From NCBI RefSeq assembly GCF_017875645.1, contig NZ_JAGGMR010000001.1:558001-622000 (forward strand): 64,000 nucleotides of DNA, given 5' to 3'. Positions 9,918 through 18,872 of this stretch are shown here, in pieces (within the stretch, counting starts at the first letter, position 1; each line of letters begins with the position of its first letter). Origin of the DNA: Nocardia goodfellowii. GTDB taxonomy: Bacteria > Actinomycetota > Actinomycetes > Mycobacteriales > Mycobacteriaceae. Under the pieces are notes generated by a model, which worked only from the letters and a program-made list of their open reading frames with translations, had not been told where the DNA came from and did no database searches. The position numbers and the translations under genes are program-made.

Positions 9918-10628
9918 ATGCACGCAGTCGGGACGTCAGCTTTGTCATGGTCGGGCTCCCCTGATGCGCCACACACCTACAGCCACTCGGACCGCGCCCA
10001 GCCGGAAGAACTGCGTTCCGCGGTATTGGCGGAGCGCGCGCGGATGGCCCGGGAGGTCCACGATGTGCTGGCCGGCTCGCTCGGGCTGCTGGGCATCCAG
10101 CTCGAGGTGCTGCACGCGGTACTGGCCGACCTCGGCGATGTCGACAGCGCGCTGAAACTCCTGGAAGACCTGCAGCAGACGGCCCGGGAGGGGCTGCGGG
10201 AAACGCACCGGGCCGTGCACGGCCTGCGCGCCGAGCTGCTGCCGCTCGACCAGGAACTCACCGCGCTGGTCGATCGGCATCGCGCGGTCCATCGCAACCG
10301 GGTCACGCTGACCGTCGAGGAGACACCGCGGTCGGTGCCGGCGGAGATCACGCTGGCGCTGGTGCGGGTCATCGGCGAGGCCCTGGTCAACGCCGCCAAG
10401 CACGCTCCCGACCAGCCGATCACCGTGACGCTGCGGTACGAGCCGGGCGAAGTCGTGCTGACTGTCGAGAACCCGCTGGGCCAGAGCGTGCCCGATCAGC
10501 GCTATCGAACGGTCGAGGGTGGTTACGGGCTGCTCGGCATGCGGGAGCGGCTGCTCCCGCTGGGCGGCACGATCTGCGCCGGAGTGCGGCAGGGCCAGTG
10601 GGCGGTCACCGCCCGCGTGCCGGACTGA
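9918..10628 (+). CDS. NarL-family sensor histidine kinase, no sensor domain
   Basis: 236 aa from ATG 9918, with GGAG at 9912. The protein is only a dimerisation/phosphoacceptor domain (ARMAREVHDVLAGSLG, with H in the HisKA_3 H-box, about residue 46) and a HATPase domain (N-box EALVNAAKHA, G-box GGYGLLGMRERL). It lacks transmembrane helices and any input domain, so the signal must be cytoplasmic or come from a partner. It would autophosphorylate and pass phosphate to the regulator encoded 142 nt downstream. It is divergent from the NRPS operon, so control of that cluster is plausible but not shown. TTG 9882 is a less likely start. Confidence 0.9.
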   Translation: MHAVGTSALSWSGSPDAPHTYSHSDRAQPEELRSAVLAERARMAREVHDVLAGSLGLLGIQLEVLHAVLADLGDVDSALKLLEDLQQTAREGLRETHRAVHGLRAELLPLDQELTALVDRHRAVHRNRVTLTVEETPRSVPAEITLALVRVIGEALVNAAKHAPDQPITVTLRYEPGEVVLTVENPLGQSVPDQRYRTVEGGYGLLGMRERLLPLGGTICAGVRQGQWAVTARVPD

Positions 10629-10770
10629 AAGCCGGGGACAGCTCCCGGAATTCGGCCCCTGACCCCGGCCGGAGAGACGATAATCACCCTGGGCGGTGCC
10701 GAAATGCGCGGTAACGAAACGGCTCGATCGACCGACTATGCTAACTGAGTTCAGCTAGAGGAGAGTTCGG

Positions 10771-11502
10771 TTGCCGCCAGTCACGACCCTGCCCACAGTC
10801 GACCGGCCCGTGCACGACATGTTCGACACGAAGGGAAGCTACGTGGACGCGGCGATGGATGCCGGAAGACCGTTGCGGATCATCGTCGCCGACGACCAGG
10901 CCAGTGTTCGTGAGGGCATCGCGCTCATGCTGGACGTGCTGCCGGACATCGACGTGGTCGCCACCGCCGCCGACGGGCAGCAGGCCCTGGAACGGGTCGC
11001 CGAACACCATCCCGACGCCGTGCTCCTGGATCTGCGGATGCCGGTGCTCGACGGCGTCGAGACCGCCACCCGCCTGGCCGCCGACCATCCCGACGTCGCC
11101 GTCGTGATCTTGTCGACCTTCGCCGACGACATCTCCGCCCTCTCCGCCCTGCGCGCCGGCGCCCGCAGTTTCCTGACCAAAGACGTCGACCGCGCCGGCA
11201 TCGTCCGCGCACTGCACTCCGCCGTCAGCGGCATGGCCGTCCTGGACGCCCGCGTGCAGGACACCCTGCTCGCCGCCGCCCGCGGCATCCCCGAACCCGC
11301 CCAACTCCCCGACGGCCTGACCCGCCGCGAGGCCGAAATCCTCGCCCTCGTCGCCCGCGGCATGACCAACACCGAAATCTGCGAAGCCCTGTTCCTCACC
11401 GCCAACACGGTGAAAACCCACATCAACCGGATCTTCGCCAAAACCGGTTCCCGCGACCGCGTCGCCGCCATCGATTACGCCCGCCGCCACGGCCTGGCGT
11501 AA
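10771..11502 (+). CDS. LuxR/NarL-family response regulator
   Basis: 243 aa. The receiver domain has the acidic pair in IIVADDQASVREG, the phosphoacceptor D in LLDLRMPVLDG, T in ILSTFAD and K in FLTKDVD. The C-terminal GerE helix-turn-helix reads LTRREAEILALVARGMTNTEI and ends ANTVKTHINRIFAKTG. Start TTG 10771 follows GAGGAGAG; GTG 10843 and ATG 10858 are possible shorter starts, and the family usually begins close to the LRIIVADD strand. Partner of the upstream kinase. Target promoters cannot be inferred from the sequence. Confidence 0.9.
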   Translation: MPPVTTLPTVDRPVHDMFDTKGSYVDAAMDAGRPLRIIVADDQASVREGIALMLDVLPDIDVVATAADGQQALERVAEHHPDAVLLDLRMPVLDGVETATRLAADHPDVAVVILSTFADDISALSALRAGARSFLTKDVDRAGIVRALHSAVSGMAVLDARVQDTLLAAARGIPEPAQLPDGLTRREAEILALVARGMTNTEICEALFLTANTVKTHINRIFAKTGSRDRVAAIDYARRHGLA

Positions 11503-11707
11503 CAACGCCTTTCCCACTCTCCTGGCCGCGCGGCCGATCACTGTGCCCCTAGGCGGATTCGACATCGCCGCAGAGTTCAGCCGCGCGAGCGATGCCGCCG
11601 AGTGCACGTTTCGAGCATGGTCCTGACTAAATCGCACATTGGAACTCCCCCTCGAACGCCCTAGCGTTGATCACGAATCAATCGCTCGCGAAATCGGAGG
11701 CAAACCG

Positions 11708-12514
11708 GTGGCCATTCAAATCGGCGTATTCCTACCCACATCCGGACCACACATCGCCGAATCCCCGGCCGCGATGCTACGGGACAGCGCTCGGGCAGCG
11801 GAGGCCGCCGGACTCGAATCCGTCTGGGCCACCGATCATCTCGTCGCCGCCCAGCCCATGCTCGACAGCACGGTAGCCCTCACCACCGCCGCCGCGGTAA
11901 CCGATCGAATCCGGATCGGCTTCGGCGCCATGCTGCTGGCGCTGCGACCCACCGCATGGGCAGCCAAGGAAATCAGCACCCTGCAACAACTCTCCAACAA
12001 CCGCCTCCTGCTGGGAATCGGCACCGGAAACCCCGCCCACGGCGATACCGGCTGGCGCGCCGCAAACGCACCGTTCGAGGAACGCGGCACCCGCACCGAC
12101 CGCGCACTGACCGTGCTGCCCGATCTGATCGCCGGCAAACCGGCAACCCTGTCCGACGACCTCGAAGTCACCCTGTCCCCCGGCGCCCCGATCCCCCCAA
12201 TCCTGATCGCGGGCAACAGCACCCGAGCCAGACGCCGCGCCGCCGCCCACGGCGACGCCTGGATGCCCATCAACCCCGGCCTCGAAAACCTGCCGGCCCT
12301 ACTGACCGAACTGCGCGAACTCGCACAGCGACACGAACGTCCGACGCCTGCGGTTACGGTCGTCGCACCGGCCGTATCGACGGAACCCGGTGTTGCCGCA
12401 GAGGAATTGGCGGCCTACGAAGCCGCAGGAGTTGAGCGGGTCGTCCTGGCTCCGACCGGCTCGGATTGGCGGCGAGACTACGCATTCGCGGGCGAGGTTC
12501 GTGCGGCGCAGTAG
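11708..12514 (+). CDS. LLM-class (luciferase-like) F420-dependent oxidoreductase
   Basis: 268 aa from GTG 11708, eight bases after GGAGG at 11696; this start puts the first beta strand (AIQIGVFLPT) at the N-terminus as in the family. The TIM-barrel pattern is clear: SVWATDHL near residue 40, RIRIGFGAML, the ISTLQQLSNNRLLLGIGTGNP motif and a late PPILIAGNS strand. Such enzymes use reduced F420 or FMN to reduce or oxidise small molecules. The substrate is unknown. The gene stands alone between the two-component pair and a repeat tract, with a 205-nt upstream gap. Confidence 0.85.
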   Translation: MAIQIGVFLPTSGPHIAESPAAMLRDSARAAEAAGLESVWATDHLVAAQPMLDSTVALTTAAAVTDRIRIGFGAMLLALRPTAWAAKEISTLQQLSNNRLLLGIGTGNPAHGDTGWRAANAPFEERGTRTDRALTVLPDLIAGKPATLSDDLEVTLSPGAPIPPILIAGNSTRARRRAAAHGDAWMPINPGLENLPALLTELRELAQRHERPTPAVTVVAPAVSTEPGVAAEELAAYEAAGVERVVLAPTGSDWRRDYAFAGEVRAAQ

Positions 12515-12559
12515 TGCGGGGGCGTTGAGTGCGTCGGGGTTCATGCCGTCCCCGCAGGG

Positions 12560-13560
12560 CGTGACGTCGAAGTGCTCAGACCCAGCAGGACCACGACGGC
12601 AAGCAAGCTGGGCTTTGTCGCCCAGCGGGCCGCGGACGGCGAGTCAGCCGAAATCCGCACCTACACAGGATCACAGCGTGAAGCCCGCTGAGATCGGTGC
12701 CACCTCAGCAGGTTGCGGGCGGCGAGTCAGCCGAAATCCGCACCTACCAACAAGACCACCACGTCGAGCCCGCTGAGATCCGTACCGCCCAGCAGGCTAC
12801 GGACGGCGAGTCAGCCGAAATCCACACCTACCAACAAGACCATCCGTCGAGCCCGCTGAGATCCGTACCTCTCAATGGGACTAAGGCGTGAAGCCTGCCA
12901 TCGCCCGCACCGGCCCGGCAGGATCACGACGGCAAGCCTGCTGAGAGCCACACGACCCAGCAGCTCCATGACATCGAGCCAGCCCGAAATCCGCACAACC
13001 CAACGGAATTATGACCTCGAACCGGCCAAACTCCGCACCACCCACGCTTCTGGCGGCGCTGCGGGCCGCCAGCACGACCAGACCGGCTCGGACTCAGCGG
13101 CTAGGCCGCAATCGGGCACCCCACCCCAAACCACACAGGACCACGACATCAGGACCGCGTCGACATCGCGCAGGCAGCCGCGAAGGAGTAGGTCTGGGAC
13201 TCGCCACGGGCTCAAGCCAACCCGAAATCTAGACACCCAGCAGAATTACGACGTCGAACCCGCCAAACACCGCGCCGCCACCGCTTCTGGCGGCGCTACG
13301 GACCGCCAGCACGACCAGATGGCGGGACTCAGTCGCTAGGCCGTAATCGGGCACCCCGCCCCAGGACCGCGACACTAAGCCAGCCCGAAACGCGCACCGC
13401 CACCACCAGCACCACGACGTCTAGCCCGCAAAGGCCCGTGCTACCCAGTTGGGACCAGGACACCGGGATTGCCAAATCCTATGCCGCTCAATGGGTTCAG
13501 GCATCGACCCCGCCGAAATCCGCACCCAGCAGTGCCAGGAAATCGGGCCATGCGGCTCGC
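12560..13560. repeat. Degenerate tandem-repeat tract (42/84-bp unit, nested 237-bp duplication)
   Basis: About 1 kb without a normal gene. CGGCGAGTCAGCCG recurs at 12637, 12720 and 12804, and AGCCCGCTGAGATC at 12682, 12767 and 12850, giving an 83-85 bp period. The two motifs are themselves diverged copies, so the basal unit is about 42 bp. A second-order duplication of about 237 bp pairs 12983-13100 with 13221-13340 (GCTTCTGGCGGCGCT at 13046 and 13283). Read in shifting frames, the unit encodes a recurring 14-residue theme, PAEIRTxQQDHxVE. It could be a VNTR-type intergenic tract or the decayed remains of a repeat protein. Confidence 0.85.
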
Positions 13561-13718
13561 GTGCCACTAGCTCCACGTTCGTATCGATCACCTCTCGTGG
13601 GTTGTCGCCCATATTCCAAATCGGCCTCGATCTCGCGCGACAGGCGGCCGAAGCAATCTCACCCCATACCTGTTCGGGTCGCGCCCCCGACTACTCCTCC
13701 CCCAGAACGGATTACGCC

Positions 13719-14981
13719 ATGCGTCCTCGCAAAGCTTCAGCCCTACTGCTGCGTGCGCTAACACTGGTAGCACTGCTTATAGCGCCCATGACGGTGACAA
13801 CGGCCGGTGCGTCGCCGACCTCGCCCGGTTGGTCGGCGGCCTGGGCTACCTCGCTATATCGGGCGGACAAGTTCCCCACCCCGAACTGGTCGGAGTCAGG
13901 GTTCGCGAATCACACACTGCGCCAAGTGATTCGCGTAACCGAAGGTGGTGTCGCCACCCGAATCCAGCTGTCCAACCGCTACGGCACCGCACCACTCCGC
14001 ATCACCGGCGCAAGTCTCGCCCGCAGTGATTCCGGCGCAGCGATCGTCCCGAACACCCTGCGCCCCTTGACCTTCGGCAACGCCGAGTCCGTCACACTCG
14101 CCCCAGGCACCGACCTCCTGACCGACCCGGTCCCACTCGCCGTCGCACCATTCGACGCGCTGACCATCACCCTGCACCTCGCCGAGGCGACAGGCCCGAT
14201 AACCCAGCACTCCCAGGCACTGGAAACCGCCTACCGCGCCGTCGGCAACCATCTCGCCGACACCACCGGCACAGCCTTCACCGAGACCACCCAGGCCTGG
14301 TACTTCCTCTCCCGCGTCGAAGTAGCCAATATCGTCCCGCGAACCGCCGGAATCGTCGCCTTCGGCGATTCGATCACCGACGGCGTCGGCTCCACACCCG
14401 ACACCGACAACCGCTTCCCCGACGAACTCTCCGAACGCCTTGCCGCCCAGGGAACCCCACGCGCAGTCCTCAACCAGGGCATCGGCGGCAACCGGGTCAC
14501 CGTCGACTCCGGCTGGCTCGGCGACAGCGCCCAACGCCGTTTCCGTCAGGACGTCCTCGACCAGCCCGGCATATCCACCGTCATCATCCTCGAAGGCATC
14601 AACGACATCGGCCTCAGCACCGGCGCACCCGCCATCGGCGAACCCGCGACCCCCGTATCAACCGACCAACTAATCGCCGGCCACCGCAACCTCATCTCCC
14701 AAGCCCGCTCCCGCGGCCTCCGCGTAATCGGCGCCACCCTGCTCCCCATGCAAGGCTCCCCCTACTACTCCCCCACCGCCGAATCCCAGCGCACAACCGT
14801 CAACCACTGGATCCGCACCTCCGGCGAATATGACGCGATAATCGACTTCGACACCACCCTCGCCGACCCAACCAACCCCCAACGCCTATCCCCGACCTAC
14901 GACTCCGGCGACCACCTCCACCCCAGCGACGCCGGCTACACCGCAATGGCCACCGCAGCAACCGCCATCGACCTCGGCTGA
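13719..14981 (+). CDS. Secreted SGNH/GDSL-family esterase
   Basis: 420 aa from ATG 13719, where a Sec signal peptide begins (basic MRPRK, hydrophobic stretch to about residue 30, then AGAS). The SGNH blocks are in order: VAFGDSITDG (nucleophile S), NQGIGGN (oxyanion G), EGINDIG (oxyanion N) and DHLHPSDAGY (catalytic D and H). The N-terminal 200 residues form a beta-rich domain typical of larger bacterial SGNH hydrolases acting on acylated polysaccharides or lipids. It is probably an extracellular esterase of unknown substrate. It follows the repeat tract without a clear ribosome site and converges on the ThiL-like gene. Confidence 0.9.
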   Translation: MRPRKASALLLRALTLVALLIAPMTVTTAGASPTSPGWSAAWATSLYRADKFPTPNWSESGFANHTLRQVIRVTEGGVATRIQLSNRYGTAPLRITGASLARSDSGAAIVPNTLRPLTFGNAESVTLAPGTDLLTDPVPLAVAPFDALTITLHLAEATGPITQHSQALETAYRAVGNHLADTTGTAFTETTQAWYFLSRVEVANIVPRTAGIVAFGDSITDGVGSTPDTDNRFPDELSERLAAQGTPRAVLNQGIGGNRVTVDSGWLGDSAQRRFRQDVLDQPGISTVIILEGINDIGLSTGAPAIGEPATPVSTDQLIAGHRNLISQARSRGLRVIGATLLPMQGSPYYSPTAESQRTTVNHWIRTSGEYDAIIDFDTTLADPTNPQRLSPTYDSGDHLHPSDAGYTAMATAATAIDLG

Positions 14982-15025
14982 CTGCTGGCGGCCGAACCAC
15001 TGCCCACATACAAATTTGCAGCGGC

Positions 15026-16081
15026 TCAAGCGTGTTTCCACGACGCTCCGGGAATGGGCATGGTGTCCTGACCCCGCAATAGCCCCGCACCAGATCCGGC
15101 TTCGACTCGGCCGATCACATGGAAGTCGAGGTCGGACTGACCGAATTTCGCGGAGAGCGCGTCGACCGCTTCGGCATCGACCGTAACGACCAGTTCGAAG
15201 TCGACAGAGTCACCGAAGACGAGATCTAGTACTTCGCAGTTCAATTCGGAAGCTGCCTCGCGTACCGCGTCGTGGATCGGCAAGGTTGCTTCGTCGACGA
15301 GGATGGATACGTCGCTGGCCCGGGCCAGCGTCTCCACCGCGCCTTTGAGCCCGTCCGAGGTGTCGATGCAGGAAGTCACTGCGGGATCGAGAGCGAATGC
15401 TCGGCCGTGTGTGACCCGAGGAGCTACTCGCTGCCACTTTGACAACAACGCCGAGTGTTTGCGATGCCTGATATCAACTCCAGCGTTGGCGAGCTTCATC
15501 GCGCTGCCGGCCAGGCCCGTAGGTCCAGTAGTACACAGAACCTGGCCGGGGCGAGCCCCGGTGCGGGCAAGGATGTTCCCTGGTTCGACCACACCGAAAG
15601 CGCTGGCAGACAGGATTATTCGCTCGGCGGTGCCGATGTCGCCACCGACGTTGTGCGCTCCGGCCGCACGGGCGCCATCGCGGATACCTTCCATCAATTC
15701 GGCAAAATCATCATCCTGCAAATTCTTTGGATAGCGTACGACCGAAAGCAGACCCAGAGGTACCGCCCCCATCGCGGCGACGTCGCTGATATTTGCTCCA
15801 GCAAGATACCAGCCGATATCGTAATTCGAAATGAATCCCTTCTCGTACAAGCTGAACTTTGGTCCGCGTACGTAATCCGTTCCGGCAACAAGTACTTGGT
15901 CGCCGCTGAGGCGGAAGGCAGCACAATCATCCTGAGCACCAGCACCCAGCAGAAGAGCAGCGGTCGAGCCATTTGCCAGATGTGTAGTTGATTGCTGGTC
16001 GCCCATAGTCGGCACGACTATTTCCGCGATCTTGGACGGCTCGTCCAGCGGAGTATCGGTGGTCAGTGCATGCACGGTCAC
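15026..16081 (-). CDS. ThiL-like (AIR-synthase superfamily) kinase homologue
   Basis: 351 aa from GTG 16081, which overlaps the TGA of the upstream HIT gene (translational coupling). The ATP-binding AIR-synthase fold shows as GAQDDCAAF, VAGTDYVRG, an ISDVAAMGAVPLG segment, a glycine-rich GPTGLAG, DTSDGLKGAVE and GDSVDFEL. The arrangement matches thiamine-monophosphate kinase ThiL, but the acidic signature GEDYEL is altered to GDSVDFEL, and no thiamine gene is nearby. It therefore probably phosphorylates, or ATP-activates, another small molecule. The partner HIT protein suggests nucleotide or sugar-nucleotide chemistry. GC content is lower than in flanking core genes, consistent with acquisition. 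Confidence 0.75.
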   Translation of the reverse strand: MTVHALTTDTPLDEPSKIAEIVVPTMGDQQSTTHLANGSTAALLLGAGAQDDCAAFRLSGDQVLVAGTDYVRGPKFSLYEKGFISNYDIGWYLAGANISDVAAMGAVPLGLLSVVRYPKNLQDDDFAELMEGIRDGARAAGAHNVGGDIGTAERIILSASAFGVVEPGNILARTGARPGQVLCTTGPTGLAGSAMKLANAGVDIRHRKHSALLSKWQRVAPRVTHGRAFALDPAVTSCIDTSDGLKGAVETLARASDVSILVDEATLPIHDAVREAASELNCEVLDLVFGDSVDFELVVTVDAEAVDALSAKFGQSDLDFHVIGRVEAGSGAGLLRGQDTMPIPGASWKHA

Positions 16082-16749
16082 AGCGTCACTCCTTCGGCGG
16101 CCCCAACCGCCCAGCGATGAATGGTTTGGTGGAAGATCTCGCGTCTGACGACAAGCGCCCAGTCGCACTCCTCGGATGGGATTGCGACGCTTGCGCCTGC
16201 TACTACTCTGAGATATTGGCTGATCATGCGCTGTTGCGGGCGGGCGATAAAGAATCGATTCCCGTCTGCGGCAAGATAGTACGGTGACTCATCGATACAC
16301 AAATCGGAAAAACCTTGCCAACTGTCCAGTAGGGCGAGTGACAGTCCGTCGTCGACCATGCGGTTGATCACCGGCTCCAGCGCGAGCGGTAGAACATGTA
16401 GATGCGCGTGACTGATGCAGGCCGTTGGCATAGCCGCCGTCGAACCGTGCTCGAGGATTGTGAAGTCGCCGAATATTTGTGCATACCTGTGCAGGAAACG
16501 CCCGAGGAAGGACTGGAACCCGCACGCGCTGTCCGCGATCGCTTCGGCCGCACTGTAATAGTGCCGGCGGGGGCACACGAGCACATGGCCGACGACCAGC
16601 GGTGAAAGATCAACCACCGCAACGCTGTCCGATGTCTGCGCGAGGTACCGGTCCGACGGTTTGGCATACGTGCGAGTGAACTCCGTATCGGATGTTCCGG
16701 AAAACTCCGCGCAAAGATCGGATCTGTCACATGATCCAAGGATCCCCAC
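16078..16749 (-). CDS. HIT-family protein (histidine triad hydrolase/transferase)
   Basis: 223 aa. The histidine triad is visible as SHAHLHVLP (H-x-H-x-H) at about residue 113, preceded by VVDLSPLVVGHVLVCPRRHY, the usual HIT strand pair. HIT enzymes break or transfer nucleoside-phosphate bonds. The C-terminal 100 residues after the triad are not part of a minimal HIT protein and resemble a GalT- or APA-phosphorylase-type extension. It is first in a two-gene operon with the ThiL-like gene and is divergent, over 200 nt, from the GAF-like membrane protein. The second HIT protein at 18320 is only distantly similar, so this is not a recent duplication. Confidence 0.8.
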   Translation of the reverse strand: MGILGSCDRSDLCAEFSGTSDTEFTRTYAKPSDRYLAQTSDSVAVVDLSPLVVGHVLVCPRRHYYSAAEAIADSACGFQSFLGRFLHRYAQIFGDFTILEHGSTAAMPTACISHAHLHVLPLALEPVINRMVDDGLSLALLDSWQGFSDLCIDESPYYLAADGNRFFIARPQQRMISQYLRVVAGASVAIPSEECDWALVVRREIFHQTIHRWAVGAAEGVTL

Positions 16750-16923
16750 CCCGCAAGACTAACATTGGACGTCCGTCCAGGCTGGCGAAATACGTTGTGA
16801 ATCATGGGGATTGACAGAACTGGCCGTCTTCAACCTGGCCACGCGCAAGGAGACCGGCGAAATAATGTGGTGTCAGTCACTGCGCTGCGGTAATCTCGCG
16901 CCCGCGTGTATGGAGGATGCCTG

Positions 16924-17058
16924 ATGGTAACTATGTGGACGGGTAGTACAGATGAGAGCGAAAGCTGCCGCAGTATGGGACAAGAGTATCGCGACTGCGG
17001 CGCTGGCGGTCTTGGCAGCTCGCAACCAAGAATTTCCCAACCAGCGACTATGGGATGA
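16924..17058 (+). CDS. Possible 44-residue peptide overlapping the membrane-protein gene
   Basis: ATG 16924 lies 7 nt after GGAGG (16912-16916), a better ribosome site than that of the overlapping gene at 16952. It encodes 44 residues with two cysteines, glycine- and serine-rich, ending at TGA 17056, and resembles nothing I recognise. It may be a leader or a small peptide, or the GGAGG may serve the longer ORF from a distance. Confidence 0.3.
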   Translation: MVTMWTGSTDESESCRSMGQEYRDCGAGGLGSSQPRISQPATMG

Positions 17059-17716
17059 ATTCACCGACCGCGTGCCCGTCCTCGTTCCGACGCTTCTGAT
17101 AGTCGTAGCGGTGTTTACTCTCGGCCCTTTTGCGACACGCGCGCAGCGCAGTCTGCTCAGTCAGCGTGCACAGCTGGAGCGGGAAGTGTTTGTCCAATTC
17201 GGAAGGATGATTCGGGAGGCGGACCGGGTGATTGATGGTTTCCAGTTCGAGGATCTCGGATTGCATGCGTGGCAGGTGAAGCGCCCGTGGTGGCTTGTCG
17301 GGGGGAAACGCCTCCACCGGGTGGCGACGTATCGTTTAGGTGGCAATGTCGTGCTGCGCAAGTTCGAGCCACGACGAGGGCAGGGCGTGGTCGGAATGTG
17401 CTGGAAACTCAACGCAGAGACCGCCTTCGACGTTGAGGATCTGGCTTCGACCGTTCAATCCGAGGGTGCGTTCAACGAACTACGCGCGACGGACGGCGAC
17501 GCCGCGGTGATGGGATTGAGTTGGAGGGAGTTCCAGCAGATCCGACATCGAGGTGCGGTGTTCGCCTCTCCCATCCGAGATAACGACAACAATTTCCGCG
17601 GCTGTATGAGCGTTGACGCGAAGAGTGGATACGCCAAACTGGCCGAGTCGGCCGTCCCGAATCTCCTCAACGAACTCGCCCACCGCATGCAGGCCCACGG
17701 ATTCGATGAGATGTGA
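16952..17716 (+). CDS. Membrane-anchored protein with GAF-like cytoplasmic domain
   Basis: 254 aa. One transmembrane helix at about residues 43-65 (VPVLVPTLLIVVAVFTLG) is followed by a basic, helical linker. A domain from about 105 then alternates strands and helices in GAF style: VVGMCWKLN, a long helix, VFASPIRDN and FRGCMSVDA. No catalytic motif is evident; a sensor or scaffold at the inner membrane is likely. One base separates its stop from the methyltransferase start, so the two are co-translated. No strong ribosome site precedes ATG 16952; a GGAGG further upstream opens a different frame. Confidence 0.7.
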   Translation: MRAKAAAVWDKSIATAALAVLAARNQEFPNQRLWDEFTDRVPVLVPTLLIVVAVFTLGPFATRAQRSLLSQRAQLEREVFVQFGRMIREADRVIDGFQFEDLGLHAWQVKRPWWLVGGKRLHRVATYRLGGNVVLRKFEPRRGQGVVGMCWKLNAETAFDVEDLASTVQSEGAFNELRATDGDAAVMGLSWREFQQIRHRGAVFASPIRDNDNNFRGCMSVDAKSGYAKLAESAVPNLLNELAHRMQAHGFDEM

Positions 17717-17717
17717 C

Positions 17718-18323
17718 ATGGACCGAGAGACTCTCTCGTGGTATGACACCTACGCTGCCCACTACGTGGAACGTACTGACTCTTTCGAGTCCTTCGACGG
17801 ACTGGAACGCGACCTGGCGATGTTTACCACGCATCTCCAACGCGCATCGACCGTCGTCGATTTGGGCTCTGGTAGCGGTCGGGATGCGCGTTTCATCGCG
17901 GAGTTGGGCCACACAGTGATCGCCGTGGACGGGAGCTTGGCGTTACTGTCCCGGTGCGTAGATTCGGCCCAGCCGCCGCAACTGATCCGCGGTGTCAACG
18001 CCGATTTGCTCGCACTGCCCTTCATTTCGGGGTTCGCCGGCGGCGTCTGGGCATGCGGCAGTTTTCTCCATTTGCGTAGGACTGAAATTTCCGCTGCCGT
18101 GACTCAATGCTTCGAGATACTCCGCCCCGGAGCTCCGATCGGACTGAGCATGAAAGAAGGGTGTGGCGGTGAACGCCGGTCGGACGGCAGGCTTTTCACG
18201 TATACCAGTAAGCAGGAACTGTATAGTTGGCTGGAAAATGCCGGATTCGGTCAAATACTGATAAGCGGTCCGACGAGGAACGAGTGGCTGCTGGCGATAG
18301 CCATCAAGCCCGAAAACCCCTAG
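17718..18323 (+). CDS. Class I SAM-dependent methyltransferase
   Basis: 201 aa from ATG 17718, immediately after the TGA of the membrane protein. Motif I is VVDLGSGSGRDARF (about residue 48), motif II is VIAVDGS with the ribose-binding acid, and motif IV lies around GVWACGSFLHL. It opens with WYDTYAAHYVE, as in small-molecule methyltransferases of the UbiE/SmtA type. Target unknown. Its stop overlaps the stop of the convergent HIT gene in a shared CTAG. The setting among HIT, ThiL-like and cytidylate-kinase-like genes suggests a nucleotide-derived substrate. Confidence 0.85.
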   Translation: MDRETLSWYDTYAAHYVERTDSFESFDGLERDLAMFTTHLQRASTVVDLGSGSGRDARFIAELGHTVIAVDGSLALLSRCVDSAQPPQLIRGVNADLLALPFISGFAGGVWACGSFLHLRRTEISAAVTQCFEILRPGAPIGLSMKEGCGGERRSDGRLFTYTSKQELYSWLENAGFGQILISGPTRNEWLLAIAIKPENP

Positions 18324-18835
18324 CTCCACGAATCAGGATCACACTCGGCAAACACCCGCCGGATACCACCGCGAGCATCTGGCACATCCCCGTACCAACG
18401 GGGGATGATGTGCAGGTGCAGGTGTGGGATAGTCCGGCCCGCGGCCGAGCCGTCGTTGACTCCTATCGTGAAGCCGTCCGGTTGATACATCGAATTCAGA
18501 GTGTCTCGCATCGTCTGTGCCAGAATATGCAAGTCTCGATTTTCCCGTTCAGTCATATCGAAGAAAGACAAGATATGGCGAAATGGAACGATCTCGATAT
18601 GTCCGCGACTGGCTGGAAAATTGTCCCAGCGGGCGTACATGGTGCCCCGGCGGCGGACCACGGTGTTGATGGTCGGATCTGCGTGCTGGCAGAAGATACA
18701 GGCAGGATCGGGTCGAGTCGAGCGTCGACGGGCTGACCGCTCGATCGGGGCCGAGTCGGGTGTGCCCTCCAGCGGCAGCAGCAACTGTTGCGATCCGACC
18801 GGATTCACGGCCGCTACTCGATCGCTGCTCGGCAT
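18320..18835 (-). CDS. HIT-family protein with zinc-ribbon-like cysteines
   Basis: 171 aa from ATG 18835. It has a CIFCQHA segment (the C-x-x-C of many HIT proteins), then NFPASRGHIEIVPFRH and the triad PHLHLHIIPRW at about residue 145. This is the classic FHIT/HinT-like core, expected to hydrolyse nucleoside phosphoramidates or dinucleotides. The first 45 residues are low-complexity and may not be translated from this start. It is head-to-head with the cytidylate-kinase-like gene and tail-to-tail with the methyltransferase. Confidence 0.8.
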   Translation of the reverse strand: MPSSDRVAAVNPVGSQQLLLPLEGTPDSAPIERSARRRSTRPDPACIFCQHADPTINTVVRRRGTMYARWDNFPASRGHIEIVPFRHILSFFDMTERENRDLHILAQTMRDTLNSMYQPDGFTIGVNDGSAAGRTIPHLHLHIIPRWYGDVPDARGGIRRVFAECDPDSWS

Positions 18836-18872
18836 GGTTGACGTCCTACCATCGGGTCTCGGCGACAGGAGA

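Noticed and set aside
12390..13339. Open frames across the repeat tract as genes
   Set aside because: Composition is Arg/Pro-rich, the frames switch between repeat copies, and none has a ribosome site or recognisable domain.
12560..13560. Tandem repeats as a CRISPR array or origin iterons
   Set aside because: The repeats are imperfect, contiguous and GC-rich, without unique spacers, an AT-rich segment or a replication gene.
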